The translations under genes and the position numbers were made by a program. Positions 1 to 9,237 of a stretch of DNA of 64,000 nt are shown in pieces. The notes beneath the pieces are model-generated. The model searched no databases and was not told the origin of the DNA. It worked only from the letters and a program-made list of their open reading frames with translations. This DNA comes from CAZTCJ01 sp964612085 (GTDB lineage: Bacteria > Pseudomonadota > Alphaproteobacteria > JAJFIK01), in the NCBI GenBank assembly GCA_964612085.1, contig CAZTCJ010000003.1, positions 1 to 64,000 of the forward strand, in the 5' to 3' direction. Position 1 is the stretch's first letter; every line of letters starts with the position of its first letter.

Positions 1-240
1 GGCCAGTTGGTGGATCGGAGATTTTTAGAGGCGGAGCTGGAGGAGTATCTGGATCACGTCGAGGCCTCGCCGCCCGCCAAGGCGCAAGAACCGGTGCTCA
101 TCCCAGGTGATCCGGAGCGGCTGCGCTGGGCCGAGCGCGCCGCACACGGAGTGCCGCTCGATGACGGCACCTGGACAGGGATTTTGGAGACAGCCAGGCG
201 ATTGGGCGTGGACGGAACGCTTATTCCGGATCAGGTGTAA
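1..240 (+). CDS. Ldh-family (malate/lactate/ureidoglycolate) dehydrogenase, C-terminal fragment
   Basis: Only the last 79 codons are in the window; the reading frame is open from base 1, so the gene begins to the left. The tail (VLIPGDPERLRWAERAAHG, then a GVPLDDGTW stretch and LGVDGTLIPDQV) matches the conserved C-terminus of the Ldh_2 NAD(P)H-dependent oxidoreductase family, which usually ends with a PGE/PGD motif followed by a helix. The substrate cannot be read from this piece. Its last 10 bases overlap the 3' end of the convergent glycosyltransferase gene, so the two genes share a termination zone. The family assignment rests on one short but characteristic segment. Confidence 0.7.
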   Translation, partial: GQLVDRRFLEAELEEYLDHVEASPPAKAQEPVLIPGDPERLRWAERAAHGVPLDDGTWTGILETARRLGVDGTLIPDQV

Positions 241-1133
241 AATTCACGGGGCGTGGCTCCCACCAGAATCTTCAGCTTGCCCCAGTTCAGGATCATGCGC
301 AGATAGTGCTTGACGTATTTGGCGCGGCCGAACGGCATCATCGCCACCATCAGCACCGCCGAAAGAACGATCTTCGCGGCTGCAAACAGAATATAGCCCA
401 GACGCTGCGCGAGGCCCTTGCCCTCGATATGGATGCGCGCATGGTTCTCGCCCTGGCGCAGGGCCCGTCGCTTCAGATAATCGAGGGAAATGCGTTCTTC
501 CGGAAAAAACTCCGAGACCACTGCTTCCTGGCTGGCGATGATCTGCCCGCCCTGTTTCTTCAGGGCCTCGAAGAACTTCGCGTCCTCGCTGCCGGTCTTG
601 GCATAGGCCTCATCGAAGCGCAGACCGTAGGTACGCACGAACCGGTTATCGACGAGCGCGTTGCCCGTGCGCCCGATATAAAGCCGTTTACCGGTCTCCG
701 GTTTGGGCCGTTCGTAATATCCTCCGTGCACCATCCAATGGGGCGGCGTGCGCTCGAAATGGACATCCACGACCCCGGACACGGACGCAGCCTTGTACTG
801 TTTCGCCGTCCTGTAAAGCTCCTTGATCCAGCCCGGATCGGCGACCACATCGTCGTCGGTCAGGGCGATCCAGTCGCCTTGCGCCATGTCGAGGGTCTTG
901 TTGCGGGCATAGGAAATGCCTTGGCGGGGCTCGATGTCATAGCGGATCGGATAAGGGGAGCGGGCTTGCGCCGCCTCGACCATGGCGCGGCCCGAGCCGG
1001 CCGAGTCGTTATCCGCCACGACGATTTCCAGGGACACGCCCTCAGGCAGGTCCTGCTGCATCAGGCTGTCGAGCGTTTTTGCCAGGTGCTGCCGGCGGTA
1101 GGTACACAGGCAGACCGATATCAGCTCCGTCAC
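231..1133 (-). CDS. Glycosyltransferase family 2, ExoM-like
   Basis: A 300-residue GT2 enzyme, predicted to transfer a sugar from a nucleotide sugar to the growing exopolysaccharide repeat unit on the inner face of the cytoplasmic membrane. The N-terminus has the GT-A start (ISVCLCTYRR, residues 5-14), the nucleotide-binding VVADNDS (38-44) and the metal-binding DDD (93-95). The central pattern resembles ExoM-type transferases of succinoglycan synthesis. A hydrophobic stretch near residues 245-270 may anchor it to the membrane. The start is GTG with a good Shine-Dalgarno (gaggggag). It is the last gene of a minus-strand run led by the algD-like gene, 43 bases after the GT4 gene. Donor and acceptor are unknown. 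Confidence 0.88.
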   Translation of the reverse strand: MTELISVCLCTYRRQHLAKTLDSLMQQDLPEGVSLEIVVADNDSAGSGRAMVEAAQARSPYPIRYDIEPRQGISYARNKTLDMAQGDWIALTDDDVVADPGWIKELYRTAKQYKAASVSGVVDVHFERTPPHWMVHGGYYERPKPETGKRLYIGRTGNALVDNRFVRTYGLRFDEAYAKTGSEDAKFFEALKKQGGQIIASQEAVVSEFFPEERISLDYLKRRALRQGENHARIHIEGKGLAQRLGYILFAAAKIVLSAVLMVAMMPFGRAKYVKHYLRMILNWGKLKILVGATPREFYT

Positions 1134-1176
1134 CGGGCGCTCCCCTCGTCTCTCTCCTGTTTCGCGACCTGGTGCC

Positions 1177-2442
1177 TTAGCGGCTTGTTGCGGAAGAGGT
1201 GTGCGCTTCTTCCCCTTCGGTCACGGACCGGCGTTTGCGCTTGAACAAACGATCGTAGAAATCGATCAGCTTGGGCGCCTGGTGCTCCCAGGACAGTTCG
1301 CTGACCAAGCGATCGCGGCCGATCCGGCCCATGCGCTCGCGCGCGGCAGGATCGTCCAACAGCTCCAGGATCTTGTCGCCGAAATCCGCCGTATCGTTCT
1401 TGACCGCGTAAAGCGATGCGCCTTGTGCGGAATATCGGCCCTCTTTTAGATCGTACTGCACGATCGGCTTGCCGAGCGCCATATATTCCAGAATCTTGTT
1501 CATGGTGGACTTGTCATTCTGATCGCTCGGCCGGTCCGGATTGACGCAGACATCCGCCGTGTTGAGCGTCTTCAGCAAGTCCTCATCCGAGACCCGACCC
1601 GTCAGGGTGACATACTCATCGAGCCCCATCTCGCTGGCCAGGGCCCGGATCTTGTCGAGTTCCGGCCCGCCGCCCATGATCGCGAAATGGACATCGTGAC
1701 GGCCGCGCACTTCCGTGATGTGGCGTACGGACTCCAGAAGCAGATCAAGACCTTCCGGCTCAGCGATCACGCCCACATAGCCCACCAGATAGGTCTTGCC
1801 CTTTTTTATTTCCGGCACCGGCGGCATGATCTGCATACGGTCCACATTGGGGCCGGAGCGCACCACTGTCACTTTCTCAGGGTCCATGCGGCCCCGGGTG
1901 ATCGCGATTTCCTTGTAAGAATCGTTGGTGGCGATGGCCATGTCGGCGGTGGCGTAAGTCCAGCGCTCGACACCGAGCAGCGCCTTGTAGAAGAAATCCC
2001 GGCGCTCGAATTTGGCCTCATAAAGCTCCGGCGCCAGATCGTGATGGTCATAGACGAACTTCTTGCCGAAAAAGATCTTGAAGAAGCCGCCGACGATGAA
2101 AATCAGATCCGGCGGATTGCAGGCATGGATGGCGTCGAAGCCACGGCCGAAAAAGACTTTCCAGGTCAGAAGAAACTGCCAGAACAGGGCCAGGGAGTAT
2201 TCTTTCAGATACCCGAGCGCGCCGGAAGCATCGTCGGGAAGCGGATGGCGGTAGATGTGAACGCCGTCCAGCTCCTCGACCGACTCGTTGTAGCCGAGAG
2301 CCTTGGGGCAGATCACAGAGACATCGTATCCGGCCTTCGTGAGCGTCGTCGCCTCGTTCCAAACCCGGCGGTCGAACGGCACCGGCAGGTTCTCGACGAT
2401 GATCAGGATGCGGCGCGCCCGCGCGTCACCAGTTGATGCCAT
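1177..2442 (-). CDS. Glycosyltransferase family 4
   Basis: A 421-residue GT-B fold transferase. The N-terminal acceptor domain begins RILIIVENLPVPFDRRVWNE, typical of GT4 enzymes acting on exopolysaccharide. The C-terminal donor domain has VGYVGVIAEPEGLDLLLES and a late EYMALGKPIVQYD segment, matching the GT4 nucleotide-sugar site. The ATG at 2442 is preferred to the in-frame start at 2478 because it gives a normal N-terminus and only a 17-base overlap with the upstream algD-like gene, which suggests translational coupling. The sugar transferred is not known. The location inside an exopolysaccharide locus makes repeat-unit assembly the likely role. Confidence 0.88.
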   Translation of the reverse strand: MASTGDARARRILIIVENLPVPFDRRVWNEATTLTKAGYDVSVICPKALGYNESVEELDGVHIYRHPLPDDASGALGYLKEYSLALFWQFLLTWKVFFGRGFDAIHACNPPDLIFIVGGFFKIFFGKKFVYDHHDLAPELYEAKFERRDFFYKALLGVERWTYATADMAIATNDSYKEIAITRGRMDPEKVTVVRSGPNVDRMQIMPPVPEIKKGKTYLVGYVGVIAEPEGLDLLLESVRHITEVRGRHDVHFAIMGGGPELDKIRALASEMGLDEYVTLTGRVSDEDLLKTLNTADVCVNPDRPSDQNDKSTMNKILEYMALGKPIVQYDLKEGRYSAQGASLYAVKNDTADFGDKILELLDDPAARERMGRIGRDRLVSELSWEHQAPKLIDFYDRLFKRKRRSVTEGEEAHTSSATSR

Positions 2443-3739
2443 AATACCGGTCTCCCAGCGTCTCGGTTCCGCCCACACGGGCTAAATCCAGCAGGAACTG
2501 TTCCGGCCGCAGCCGGGAGGCCACTTGCGAAAATTCCTTGGCGCCATTGCCGATAATGACCGTTTCCCCGTGGGCCAGCGCCTCGTCCAGGGTATCGACC
2601 ATCAGATCGGAAATATGCGGGATGACGTTCAGCATGTACTCGCGGTTGGCGCCTACGAGCTTGGCGAGGCGCACATTCTTGTCGTAGATGCGCACGTCGT
2701 AGCCCTTGCCGATCAGGCGCTCGGTCAGCTCGACCTGAGGGCTTTCGCGGATATCGTCCGTGCCCGGCTTGAAGCTGATGCCGAGAACGGCGACCTTGCG
2801 CCGGCCCTGCTCGGCCACGGTCTCATAGGCCCGGTCGATCTGGTGCCGGTTCGACGGCAGGATCGCATTGATGACGGGCGTGTGCAGATCCATGGTGCGG
2901 GCGCAATGGGACAGCGCGCGCACATCCTTCGGCAGGCACGAGCCGCCGAAGGCGAAGCCCGGCTTCAGATAGGCCGGCGAGATATTGAGCTTCGTGTCCT
3001 GACAGAAAATATCCATCACCTGATAGCTGTCGACGCCGACGGCCTTGCAGATGGTGCCGATCTCGTTGCCGAACGCGACCTTGAGCGCGTGCCAGGTGTT
3101 ATCGACATATTTGACCATTTCGGCCGTATCGATGGAGACGGTGAACAGCGGCGCGTCGAGATGGGCGTAGATTTCGGCGAGTTTGGCGGCGCTTTTGTCG
3201 TCCATGGCGCCGATCACGGTCTTGGGCGGATTGTCGTAATCCTCCACCGCCGTGCTTTCGCGCAGGAATTCCGGATTGAAGGCGACGCCGAAATCCTCGC
3301 CCGCCCGCTTGCCGGACGCGCGTTCGAGCGTCGGCACAACCAGACGCCGCATGGTGCCCGGCAGGATGGTCGAGCGGATCACCACGATATGGAAATCGGC
3401 TTTCTGGCCGATGGCGGCACCGATTTCCTCGCAGACGCGCTTGACGGCGCGGGTGTTCAGGCTGCCATTGCGTTCGCTGGGGGTACCCACGCAGACAAGG
3501 GACATCTCCGTGTCGTTGACCGCCGAGACCGCGTCCTTGCGGGCCGACAACTGGCCGGATTTGGTCGCGGCCTCGATCAATTCAGGCACGCCATGCTCGA
3601 TGAGCGGCGCCTGGCCCTGATTGATCAGATCCACTTTGGAATCCTGAACATCGACACCGATGACGGTATGCCCATCACGCGCCAGACAAGACGCCGAGAC
3701 GACGCCCACATAGCCAAGACCGAAGACCGATATGCGCAT
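2426..3739 (-). CDS. algD: GDP-mannose 6-dehydrogenase (AlgD-like)
   Basis: A 437-residue nucleotide-sugar dehydrogenase predicted to oxidise GDP-mannose to GDP-mannuronate with two NAD+. The Rossmann motif GLGYVG is at residues 7-12 and the catalytic cysteine lies in FGGSCLPKD at Cys268, the same number as in Pseudomonas AlgD. FNPEFLRESTA, the KPGFAFGG loop and FKPGTDDIRESP also follow AlgD more closely than UDP-glucose dehydrogenases. It leads the minus-strand run algD-GT4-GT2. No other alginate genes (alg8, alg44, algG, algE types) are in the window, so the product probably feeds a Wzx/Wzy-type heteropolymer rather than classical alginate. UDP-sugar specificity is the main alternative. Confidence 0.88.
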   Translation of the reverse strand: MRISVFGLGYVGVVSASCLARDGHTVIGVDVQDSKVDLINQGQAPLIEHGVPELIEAATKSGQLSARKDAVSAVNDTEMSLVCVGTPSERNGSLNTRAVKRVCEEIGAAIGQKADFHIVVIRSTILPGTMRRLVVPTLERASGKRAGEDFGVAFNPEFLRESTAVEDYDNPPKTVIGAMDDKSAAKLAEIYAHLDAPLFTVSIDTAEMVKYVDNTWHALKVAFGNEIGTICKAVGVDSYQVMDIFCQDTKLNISPAYLKPGFAFGGSCLPKDVRALSHCARTMDLHTPVINAILPSNRHQIDRAYETVAEQGRRKVAVLGISFKPGTDDIRESPQVELTERLIGKGYDVRIYDKNVRLAKLVGANREYMLNVIPHISDLMVDTLDEALAHGETVIIGNGAKEFSQVASRLRPEQFLLDLARVGGTETLGDRYYGINW

Positions 3740-4085
3740 GCTGCCGCTACCCCCGCAGATGCCGGATTACGAACACGGAATGAAAAACGGCGTCAGCCCC
3801 GGTGCTCCGCAACACCAGCGCGGACCAAAAGGCGTGAAATTTAAGCCCCTTGGCCGACGTTGTGCCCCCCTGGTCACAACCTGCCGTCGTCAACCCCGAT
3901 CCGGAACGTTTCCTTAATGGAGCGTTGCGGACCCTATCGCTTGGCTTCATAAGCCATGCAAACCTTTGCCGCAAGATTGAAGAGACGCGTTTTTTCGGTA
4001 ACCTCTCGAAACATCGCGCGGCGGACGCGGCGTCAATTCGTACAACCATCTGGATGAGCCGGGATCGGCATCGAGGCAAGCCACC
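3740..4085. other. Divergent intergenic region, algD-like gene / GT4 gene
   Basis: A 346-base region between two divergently transcribed exopolysaccharide genes, so it should hold promoters for both arms of the locus. I found no convincing coding sequence. A short GGCTT-cat-AAGCC palindrome lies near 3943-3955, but I could not assign a promoter box or operator with confidence. Confidence 0.5.
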
Positions 4086-5324
4086 ATGACCAAGCCTGCC
4101 CCTAAAATCGCGATCCTGCATCAGGGTTGCGTGCCTGTGTACCGGGCGCCGTTCTACGAGGCGCTCAACAAGGAAAGCACGCGCACTTACGAAGTCATTC
4201 ACGGGCCCGCGCCCACGGGCACAAGTCTGATGGTGGCCGATGGACCGTTTTCCTTCGCCAACCGCTATGTGACCCACAAGGAATTGCGGCCGATGGGCCG
4301 GACGCTGATTTATCAGCCCGTGGTCTGGGATTTCATCCGGGGCCGGTATGACGCCGCCGTGCTTGGCCATGAGTTCAAATACCTGTCCCACTACTTGATC
4401 CTTGCCGCCTGTAAGCTCAAAGGCCGCCCGGTGATCTGGTGGGGCTTCGGCCGTCATGTCTATACGGGGGACGCCGGCGGAAACCGTCTCGTGCGCCTGG
4501 CGGCAAAGGTGGTAGCGGGCTTGAAAAGCTGGACCGCCAAAGTGGCCGACGGCTATCTGGCCTACACCGAAAGCGGCCGGACGGCGTTGATCGAAACCGG
4601 CCTCAAGCCGGAGCGGGTGGCGGTCCTACGCAACACCATCGACGTGGACGCCCAGATCGCGCTGCACCGGGCGACCGCAAACGAAGACAAAGGCGCGATC
4701 CGCCAAGCCTTGGGCCTCAAGCCCGACAGCGCCGTTTATCTTTATGTGGGCCGGATCGTGCCGGACAAGCATGTGGACGCCCTGGTGCGCTACGCCAAGG
4801 CGCGGGCCGAGACAACGCCCGGCGGACCGCCGGTGGAGATCGTCATTGTCGGCGACGGGCCGGGCCGGGCCGATCTGGAACAGGACGCCCAGGGCCTCGA
4901 CGCGGTCCATTTCACCGGTTCCGTCGATCCGCTGGATCCCCGCCTGGCCCAGTTGATGCGGGTCTCCACCGCGCTGGTTATTCCGGGCTACGTCGGATTG
5001 GCCGTGAACCACGCCTTCGCCCACGGCCTGCCCGTGGTCACGCGGGCCAGCGAATTCCATAGCCCCGAAATCGAATATATGGAGCACGAGGGCAACGGCC
5101 TGATCGTGCCGGGCGAGGAAGCGGATTTCTTCGCGGCGCTCGACCGTCTGGCCGCCGATCCCGAGACCCAGGCGCGGCTGTCGGACGGCGCGCTGGCGTC
5201 CCGGGAAAGCCTGACGCTCGATCATATGGTCCGGGCCTTCGACGGGCTCGTCGCCGATATCCTGTCCGCCAAACGCGGCGGCCGGGCGCAAGAAAGCCAT
5301 GCACCGGGAACCAGGGTGCGGTAA
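4086..5324 (+). CDS. Glycosyltransferase family 4
   Basis: A 412-residue GT-B enzyme, probably adding one sugar of the exopolysaccharide unit. The start IAILHQGCVPVYRAPFYEAL is typical of GT4 proteins that act on lipid-linked glycans. The donor domain contains YLYVGRIVPDKHVDALV, IVIVGDGPGRADLE and GYVGLAVNHAFAHGLPVVTR. The usual ExxGxxxxE-type motif is replaced by this PGYVGLAVNHAF form, seen in a subset of GT4 enzymes. It opens a plus-strand run with the asparagine-synthase-like and heparinase genes. Start ATG at 4086 after gaggcaag. The specific sugar is unknown. Confidence 0.87.
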   Translation: MTKPAPKIAILHQGCVPVYRAPFYEALNKESTRTYEVIHGPAPTGTSLMVADGPFSFANRYVTHKELRPMGRTLIYQPVVWDFIRGRYDAAVLGHEFKYLSHYLILAACKLKGRPVIWWGFGRHVYTGDAGGNRLVRLAAKVVAGLKSWTAKVADGYLAYTESGRTALIETGLKPERVAVLRNTIDVDAQIALHRATANEDKGAIRQALGLKPDSAVYLYVGRIVPDKHVDALVRYAKARAETTPGGPPVEIVIVGDGPGRADLEQDAQGLDAVHFTGSVDPLDPRLAQLMRVSTALVIPGYVGLAVNHAFAHGLPVVTRASEFHSPEIEYMEHEGNGLIVPGEEADFFAALDRLAADPETQARLSDGALASRESLTLDHMVRAFDGLVADILSAKRGGRAQESHAPGTRVR

Positions 5325-5393
5325 AAGAGACCCGGGGAAACTTTTCGGCATCAGGCGGCCTTGTCCGTTTCACGAGAGGAAGGGAGCATTGCC

Positions 5394-7283
5394 ATGTGCG
5401 GCATTGCGGGCTGGATCACTTCACGCAGCGGCGCGGCGGCGCCCGAGACCTTGCGGGCCATGACCGATGCGATCGCCCATCGCGGGCCCGACGACAGCGG
5501 CCACGATGTCCGTATGGTGACGAACGATGCCTGGAGCTTGGGGCTCGGCCACCGGCGCCTCACCATCATCGATGTCAGCCAGGGCGGCCATCAGCCGAAA
5601 TCGACGCCCGACGGCCGCTGGACCGTGGTCTTCAACGGCGAGATTTATAACTACATCGAACTGCGCGAAGAACTGCGCGCGCTGGGCCGGTCCTTCGAGA
5701 CGACGAGCGACACGGAAGTGCTGCTCCAGGCCTTCGAGGTCTGGGATCTGGAAGCGCTCAAGCGCTTTCGCGGCATGTTCGCCTTCGCACTCTGGGACGC
5801 GCGCGACGAGCGCCTGATCCTGGCGCGCGACCCGTTCGGCAAGAAGCCGCTTTATCTGCACGAACGCAAGACCGACGCCGGCACGGATCTTCTGTACGGA
5901 TCGGAAATCGACGCCCTGCTCGCCCATCCGGCCTGCCCGCGCGATCTCGACGAGGACTCGCTTTACCATTTCCTGGTGAACCGTTACGTCCCGGCGCCGG
6001 AAACCTTCTTCAAAGGCATCCGCAAGCTGATGCCCGCCACCGCGCTTGTCTGGCAGAACGGCCGGGTGACCGAACACCAATACTGGACACCACCCGACGG
6101 CACGGCGCGGGGGCCTTTGCGCGATCCTGCCGATCCGGTCGGCCAGTTCATGGAGGTACTCGACGAGGCGGTGCAGATCCGCATGCGCTCGGACGTGCCC
6201 TTCGGCGCTTATCTTTCGGGCGGGCTCGATTCCTCCGCCGTCGTCTCGATCATGGCGCGCCATTCGGATCATCCGATCAACACTTTCTCCGTGGGCTTTC
6301 AGGAAGCGGAATTCAGCGAACTGAACGAAGCGGGCACCGTGGCCCGGCAGTTCGGCTGTAACCACCATGAACTGGTGGTGACCGCGTCGGAAGTGATGGA
6401 TTATCTGCCGCGCCTGATCCGCCACCGGGCCGCTCCCGTGACGGAATCCTCCGACGTGCCCATTTTCCTTCTGTCCCACGAAGCGGCCAGGCATGTGAAA
6501 ATGGTGCTGACCGGCGAGGGCTCCGACGAAGTGCTCGGCGGCTATCCGAAACACCGGTTCGAGCGCTATGTGCGCAGCTATCAGTCGGTGATGCCGGGCT
6601 TTGCGCATAAGGCGCTGTTCAATCCGATGGCCCAGGCCCTGCCCTACAGCCAGCGGCGGGTGAAGATCGTGGCGGCCGCCGCGACCGAACGGGATTTCGC
6701 CGAGCGCATGCAGCGCTGGATGGGCGCCATGTCCTCCTCCGAACGCGCCGTATTGTGGAACAAGCCCGCGCCGTCGCGTCCGCTGCATCCTTATCCGTTC
6801 ACGACGGAAAAGGGCGTCTCGCCTCTGCGCCAGATGCTTTATTTCGACCAGACCTCGTGGCTGCCGGACAATCTGCTCGAACGGGGCGACCGCATGACCA
6901 TGGCCGCGGGGCTTGAAGGGCGCATGCCGTTCATGGACATCCAACTGGCCGCCTTCATGTCGGGCCTGCCCGATCACTGGCGCATCAAGGGCTCGACCAC
7001 CAAGCGGATCCTGCGCGAGGCCATGCGCGACGTTCTGCCCTCTGAGATTTTGTCGAAGCCGAAAATGGGCTTCCGCGTGCCGATCAATGAGTGGTTCCGG
7101 ACCACCATGAAGGATTACGTGAACGATCATCTGACCGGACCCAATTCGCGCATTCACGGCATTCTGAACCAGGGCCGCCTGCGCCAGATCGTGGACGAAC
7201 ACGTCTCAAGCCGCCAGAACCACGAGAAAATCATCTGGATCCTGGTCTCGCTCGAACTGTTTTTGCAGCAATACAAGCTCTGA
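5394..7283 (+). CDS. asnB: Asparagine synthase (glutamine-hydrolysing) family amidotransferase
   Basis: A 629-residue class II glutamine amidotransferase fused to an adenylating synthetase domain. The mature N-terminus MCGIAGW supplies Cys2, the glutaminase nucleophile, which fixes the start at 5394 (RBS gaggaaggga) rather than the longer in-frame option at 5361. HRGPDDSG, VFNGEIYNY and SDTEVLLQAF follow in the glutaminase half. The ATP pyrophosphatase loop GAYLSGGLDSSAVVSI lies in the synthetase half. Paralogues like this are common in exopolysaccharide loci, where they may amidate a uronic acid or amino-sugar substituent rather than make free asparagine. With an AlgD-like enzyme in the same locus, amidation of a uronate is a plausible inference. 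Confidence 0.9.
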   Translation: MCGIAGWITSRSGAAAPETLRAMTDAIAHRGPDDSGHDVRMVTNDAWSLGLGHRRLTIIDVSQGGHQPKSTPDGRWTVVFNGEIYNYIELREELRALGRSFETTSDTEVLLQAFEVWDLEALKRFRGMFAFALWDARDERLILARDPFGKKPLYLHERKTDAGTDLLYGSEIDALLAHPACPRDLDEDSLYHFLVNRYVPAPETFFKGIRKLMPATALVWQNGRVTEHQYWTPPDGTARGPLRDPADPVGQFMEVLDEAVQIRMRSDVPFGAYLSGGLDSSAVVSIMARHSDHPINTFSVGFQEAEFSELNEAGTVARQFGCNHHELVVTASEVMDYLPRLIRHRAAPVTESSDVPIFLLSHEAARHVKMVLTGEGSDEVLGGYPKHRFERYVRSYQSVMPGFAHKALFNPMAQALPYSQRRVKIVAAAATERDFAERMQRWMGAMSSSERAVLWNKPAPSRPLHPYPFTTEKGVSPLRQMLYFDQTSWLPDNLLERGDRMTMAAGLEGRMPFMDIQLAAFMSGLPDHWRIKGSTTKRILREAMRDVLPSEILSKPKMGFRVPINEWFRTTMKDYVNDHLTGPNSRIHGILNQGRLRQIVDEHVSSRQNHEKIIWILVSLELFLQQYKL

Positions 7284-7308
7284 TCCATTCGGCTCAAGGG
7301 GACCGATC

Positions 7309-9237
7309 GTGGCCACGTCGAAACTCGCCTGGTACGTCAACCGCCTGCGCTCCATGAGCGCGCCGGAAGTCGCTTATCGCGTCGGGGAACAGGTGAAACG
7401 GCGGCAGGCGCGGGGCAAGCACGGCTCGCTCGATATGTTCGTGCAGGCCGACGGCCCCCTGCCCTTCATCGTTCCGCCCACGGATGCCGGTCTCGCGCAT
7501 GTCGCGGGCGCCAACCGCCAGGCCTGGATGCTGCTTGAGCGGGAAGTGCGCGCCGGCACCCATCATCTGCTGGGTCTCGACTGGCCGGTGGAACCGGGGC
7601 CCGCCAAATGGCACCTGGACGCGGTCTCGGGCCAGCCCTGGCCGTCCGACATCTATTGTTTCGATGTGCCCTACCGCCACGCGTCAGGCTTCGGCGATGT
7701 GAAATTCGTCTGGGAACTGGGGCGGCTGCAGCACCTTCCCCCTCTGGCCGCCGCCTGGCGGGCGGGCGGTGATGCCGCGCTTGGCGATCTGGTGTGTGCG
7801 GAGCTTGAGTCCTGGATCGACGCCAACCCGCCTTATCTGGGCGTGGGCTGGGTCTCCGGTATCGAGTTGTCCATGCGGACGGTCTCGATCCTGCTGACCC
7901 TGGGCCTGCTCGATGGCTATGAAATTCCACCAGCCCTGCAAACAAAACTCAAGGCCTGCCTGTCGGCCCATGGCTTCTGGCTCCACCGCTATCCGTCGAA
8001 ATTCTCCTCCGCCAATAATCACCTGATCGCCGAGGCCACGGGCCTGTTCGTGCTCAGCACCTGCTGGCCCGCCCATCCGGAGGCGGAAAAATGGCGGCGC
8101 TACGGTCTCAACGTTCTGACCAGCCAGGTCACGAAGCAGTTTCACGAAGACGGCATCGGCGCGGAACAATCGCCCACCTACACAGCCTTCACATTGGAAT
8201 GGTATCTGACGGCCTCCCATGTGGCGCGCAGCGCGGGTCAGCCTTTCAGCCCGCAGGTCGAGGCGCGGCTCGCCCAGGCAGGACGCGCCCTCCGTACCAT
8301 GATGGATTGCGCCGGGCAGTGCCCGCGCATCGGCGACGACGATGAAGGCGCGGTGACCGGCTCAGGCCAGGGGCGGGAAGAGCTTTATGTAACCTCCGTC
8401 CTGGCGGGCCTGGCAACGCATCTGGACTGCCCCGATGCCGCCCCGCCGGTGGCGGCCCAGTGCCTGCGCAATGCCTATCTGGGCGAGGCGGTTCAGACCG
8501 CCCCCCCGGCCGATACGGCCCACAGTTTCACGGCTGGCGGCTATACGGTCTTGCGGGAGTCCGTGGGCGGACAGGAGAGCCTGCTGATCTTCGACCATGG
8601 GCCGCTCGGGCATCTCTCCATCGCGGGTCACGGCCACGCGGATGCCTTGAGCCTGTGGCTCCATGTGGGCGGCGTGCCCGTGCTGATCGATGCGGGCACC
8701 TATCTTTATCATGCGGGCGCGGAATGGCGGGACCTGTTCCGGGGTACCGGCGCCCATAACACGGTGATTGTGGGCGATACGGATCAAAGCGAGATCCTGG
8801 GCCCGTTCAATTGGGGCCGCAAGGCCCGCACGACCCTGATCGCCGCCGCCGAAGCGGTGGAGGGCTTCTCCGTGTCGGCGGACCATGACGGCTATGCCAA
8901 GACCCACAGGCTTCGTCATATCCGCACGGTTTCACGCGCGGCGTCCGGCGTTTACCGGATCGAAGACCGGCTTGAGGGCAACAGCGACGCGGGCGCGGAA
9001 GCCCGCTGGCTGATCAATCCGGCCCTAAAGGCTGCAGCCGAGGGCCGGGAAGCGAGCATCGCCCTGCCCGGCGGCGGCTTCGTGACATTGGAAAGCACGA
9101 CGCCTTTTGCAGCGCGCGACGGTTGGGCCTCGGCCGCCTTCGGGCACAAGACGGAAGCTTTGCAACTCGTCAACACGCTGAACGAGAGCGGCGAAGCGGA
9201 ACGCGCGGCATCCGTCACCCTCCGGATTCAGCTCTGA
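7309..9237 (+). CDS. Heparinase II/III family polysaccharide lyase
   Basis: A 642-residue protein of the heparinase II/III-alginate lyase type, with an alpha-toroid N-terminal half and a beta-sandwich C-terminal half. Expected catalytic elements are visible: SSANNHLIAEATG (Asn/His), EQSPTYTAF (Tyr) and AGHGHADALSLWL with LIDAGTYLYH (metal/His site). Such lyases cut uronate-containing chains by beta-elimination, which fits a locus with a GDP-mannuronate-forming enzyme. It may trim or clear polymer retained in the periplasm. The start is GTG with aagggga upstream; no clear signal peptide is seen, so its compartment is uncertain. It follows asnB by 25 bases and overlaps the convergent methyltransferase by 10. 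Confidence 0.88.
   Translation: MATSKLAWYVNRLRSMSAPEVAYRVGEQVKRRQARGKHGSLDMFVQADGPLPFIVPPTDAGLAHVAGANRQAWMLLEREVRAGTHHLLGLDWPVEPGPAKWHLDAVSGQPWPSDIYCFDVPYRHASGFGDVKFVWELGRLQHLPPLAAAWRAGGDAALGDLVCAELESWIDANPPYLGVGWVSGIELSMRTVSILLTLGLLDGYEIPPALQTKLKACLSAHGFWLHRYPSKFSSANNHLIAEATGLFVLSTCWPAHPEAEKWRRYGLNVLTSQVTKQFHEDGIGAEQSPTYTAFTLEWYLTASHVARSAGQPFSPQVEARLAQAGRALRTMMDCAGQCPRIGDDDEGAVTGSGQGREELYVTSVLAGLATHLDCPDAAPPVAAQCLRNAYLGEAVQTAPPADTAHSFTAGGYTVLRESVGGQESLLIFDHGPLGHLSIAGHGHADALSLWLHVGGVPVLIDAGTYLYHAGAEWRDLFRGTGAHNTVIVGDTDQSEILGPFNWGRKARTTLIAAAEAVEGFSVSADHDGYAKTHRLRHIRTVSRAASGVYRIEDRLEGNSDAGAEARWLINPALKAAAEGREASIALPGGGFVTLESTTPFAARDGWASAAFGHKTEALQLVNTLNESGEAERAASVTLRIQL

Noticed and set aside
306..1244. 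312-codon open frame on the plus strand
   Set aside because: Antisense to the GT2 gene, without a ribosome-binding site or family features.
5421..7202. 593-codon open frame on the minus strand
   Set aside because: Antisense to the amidotransferase gene, which is fully supported by Cys2 and synthetase motifs.
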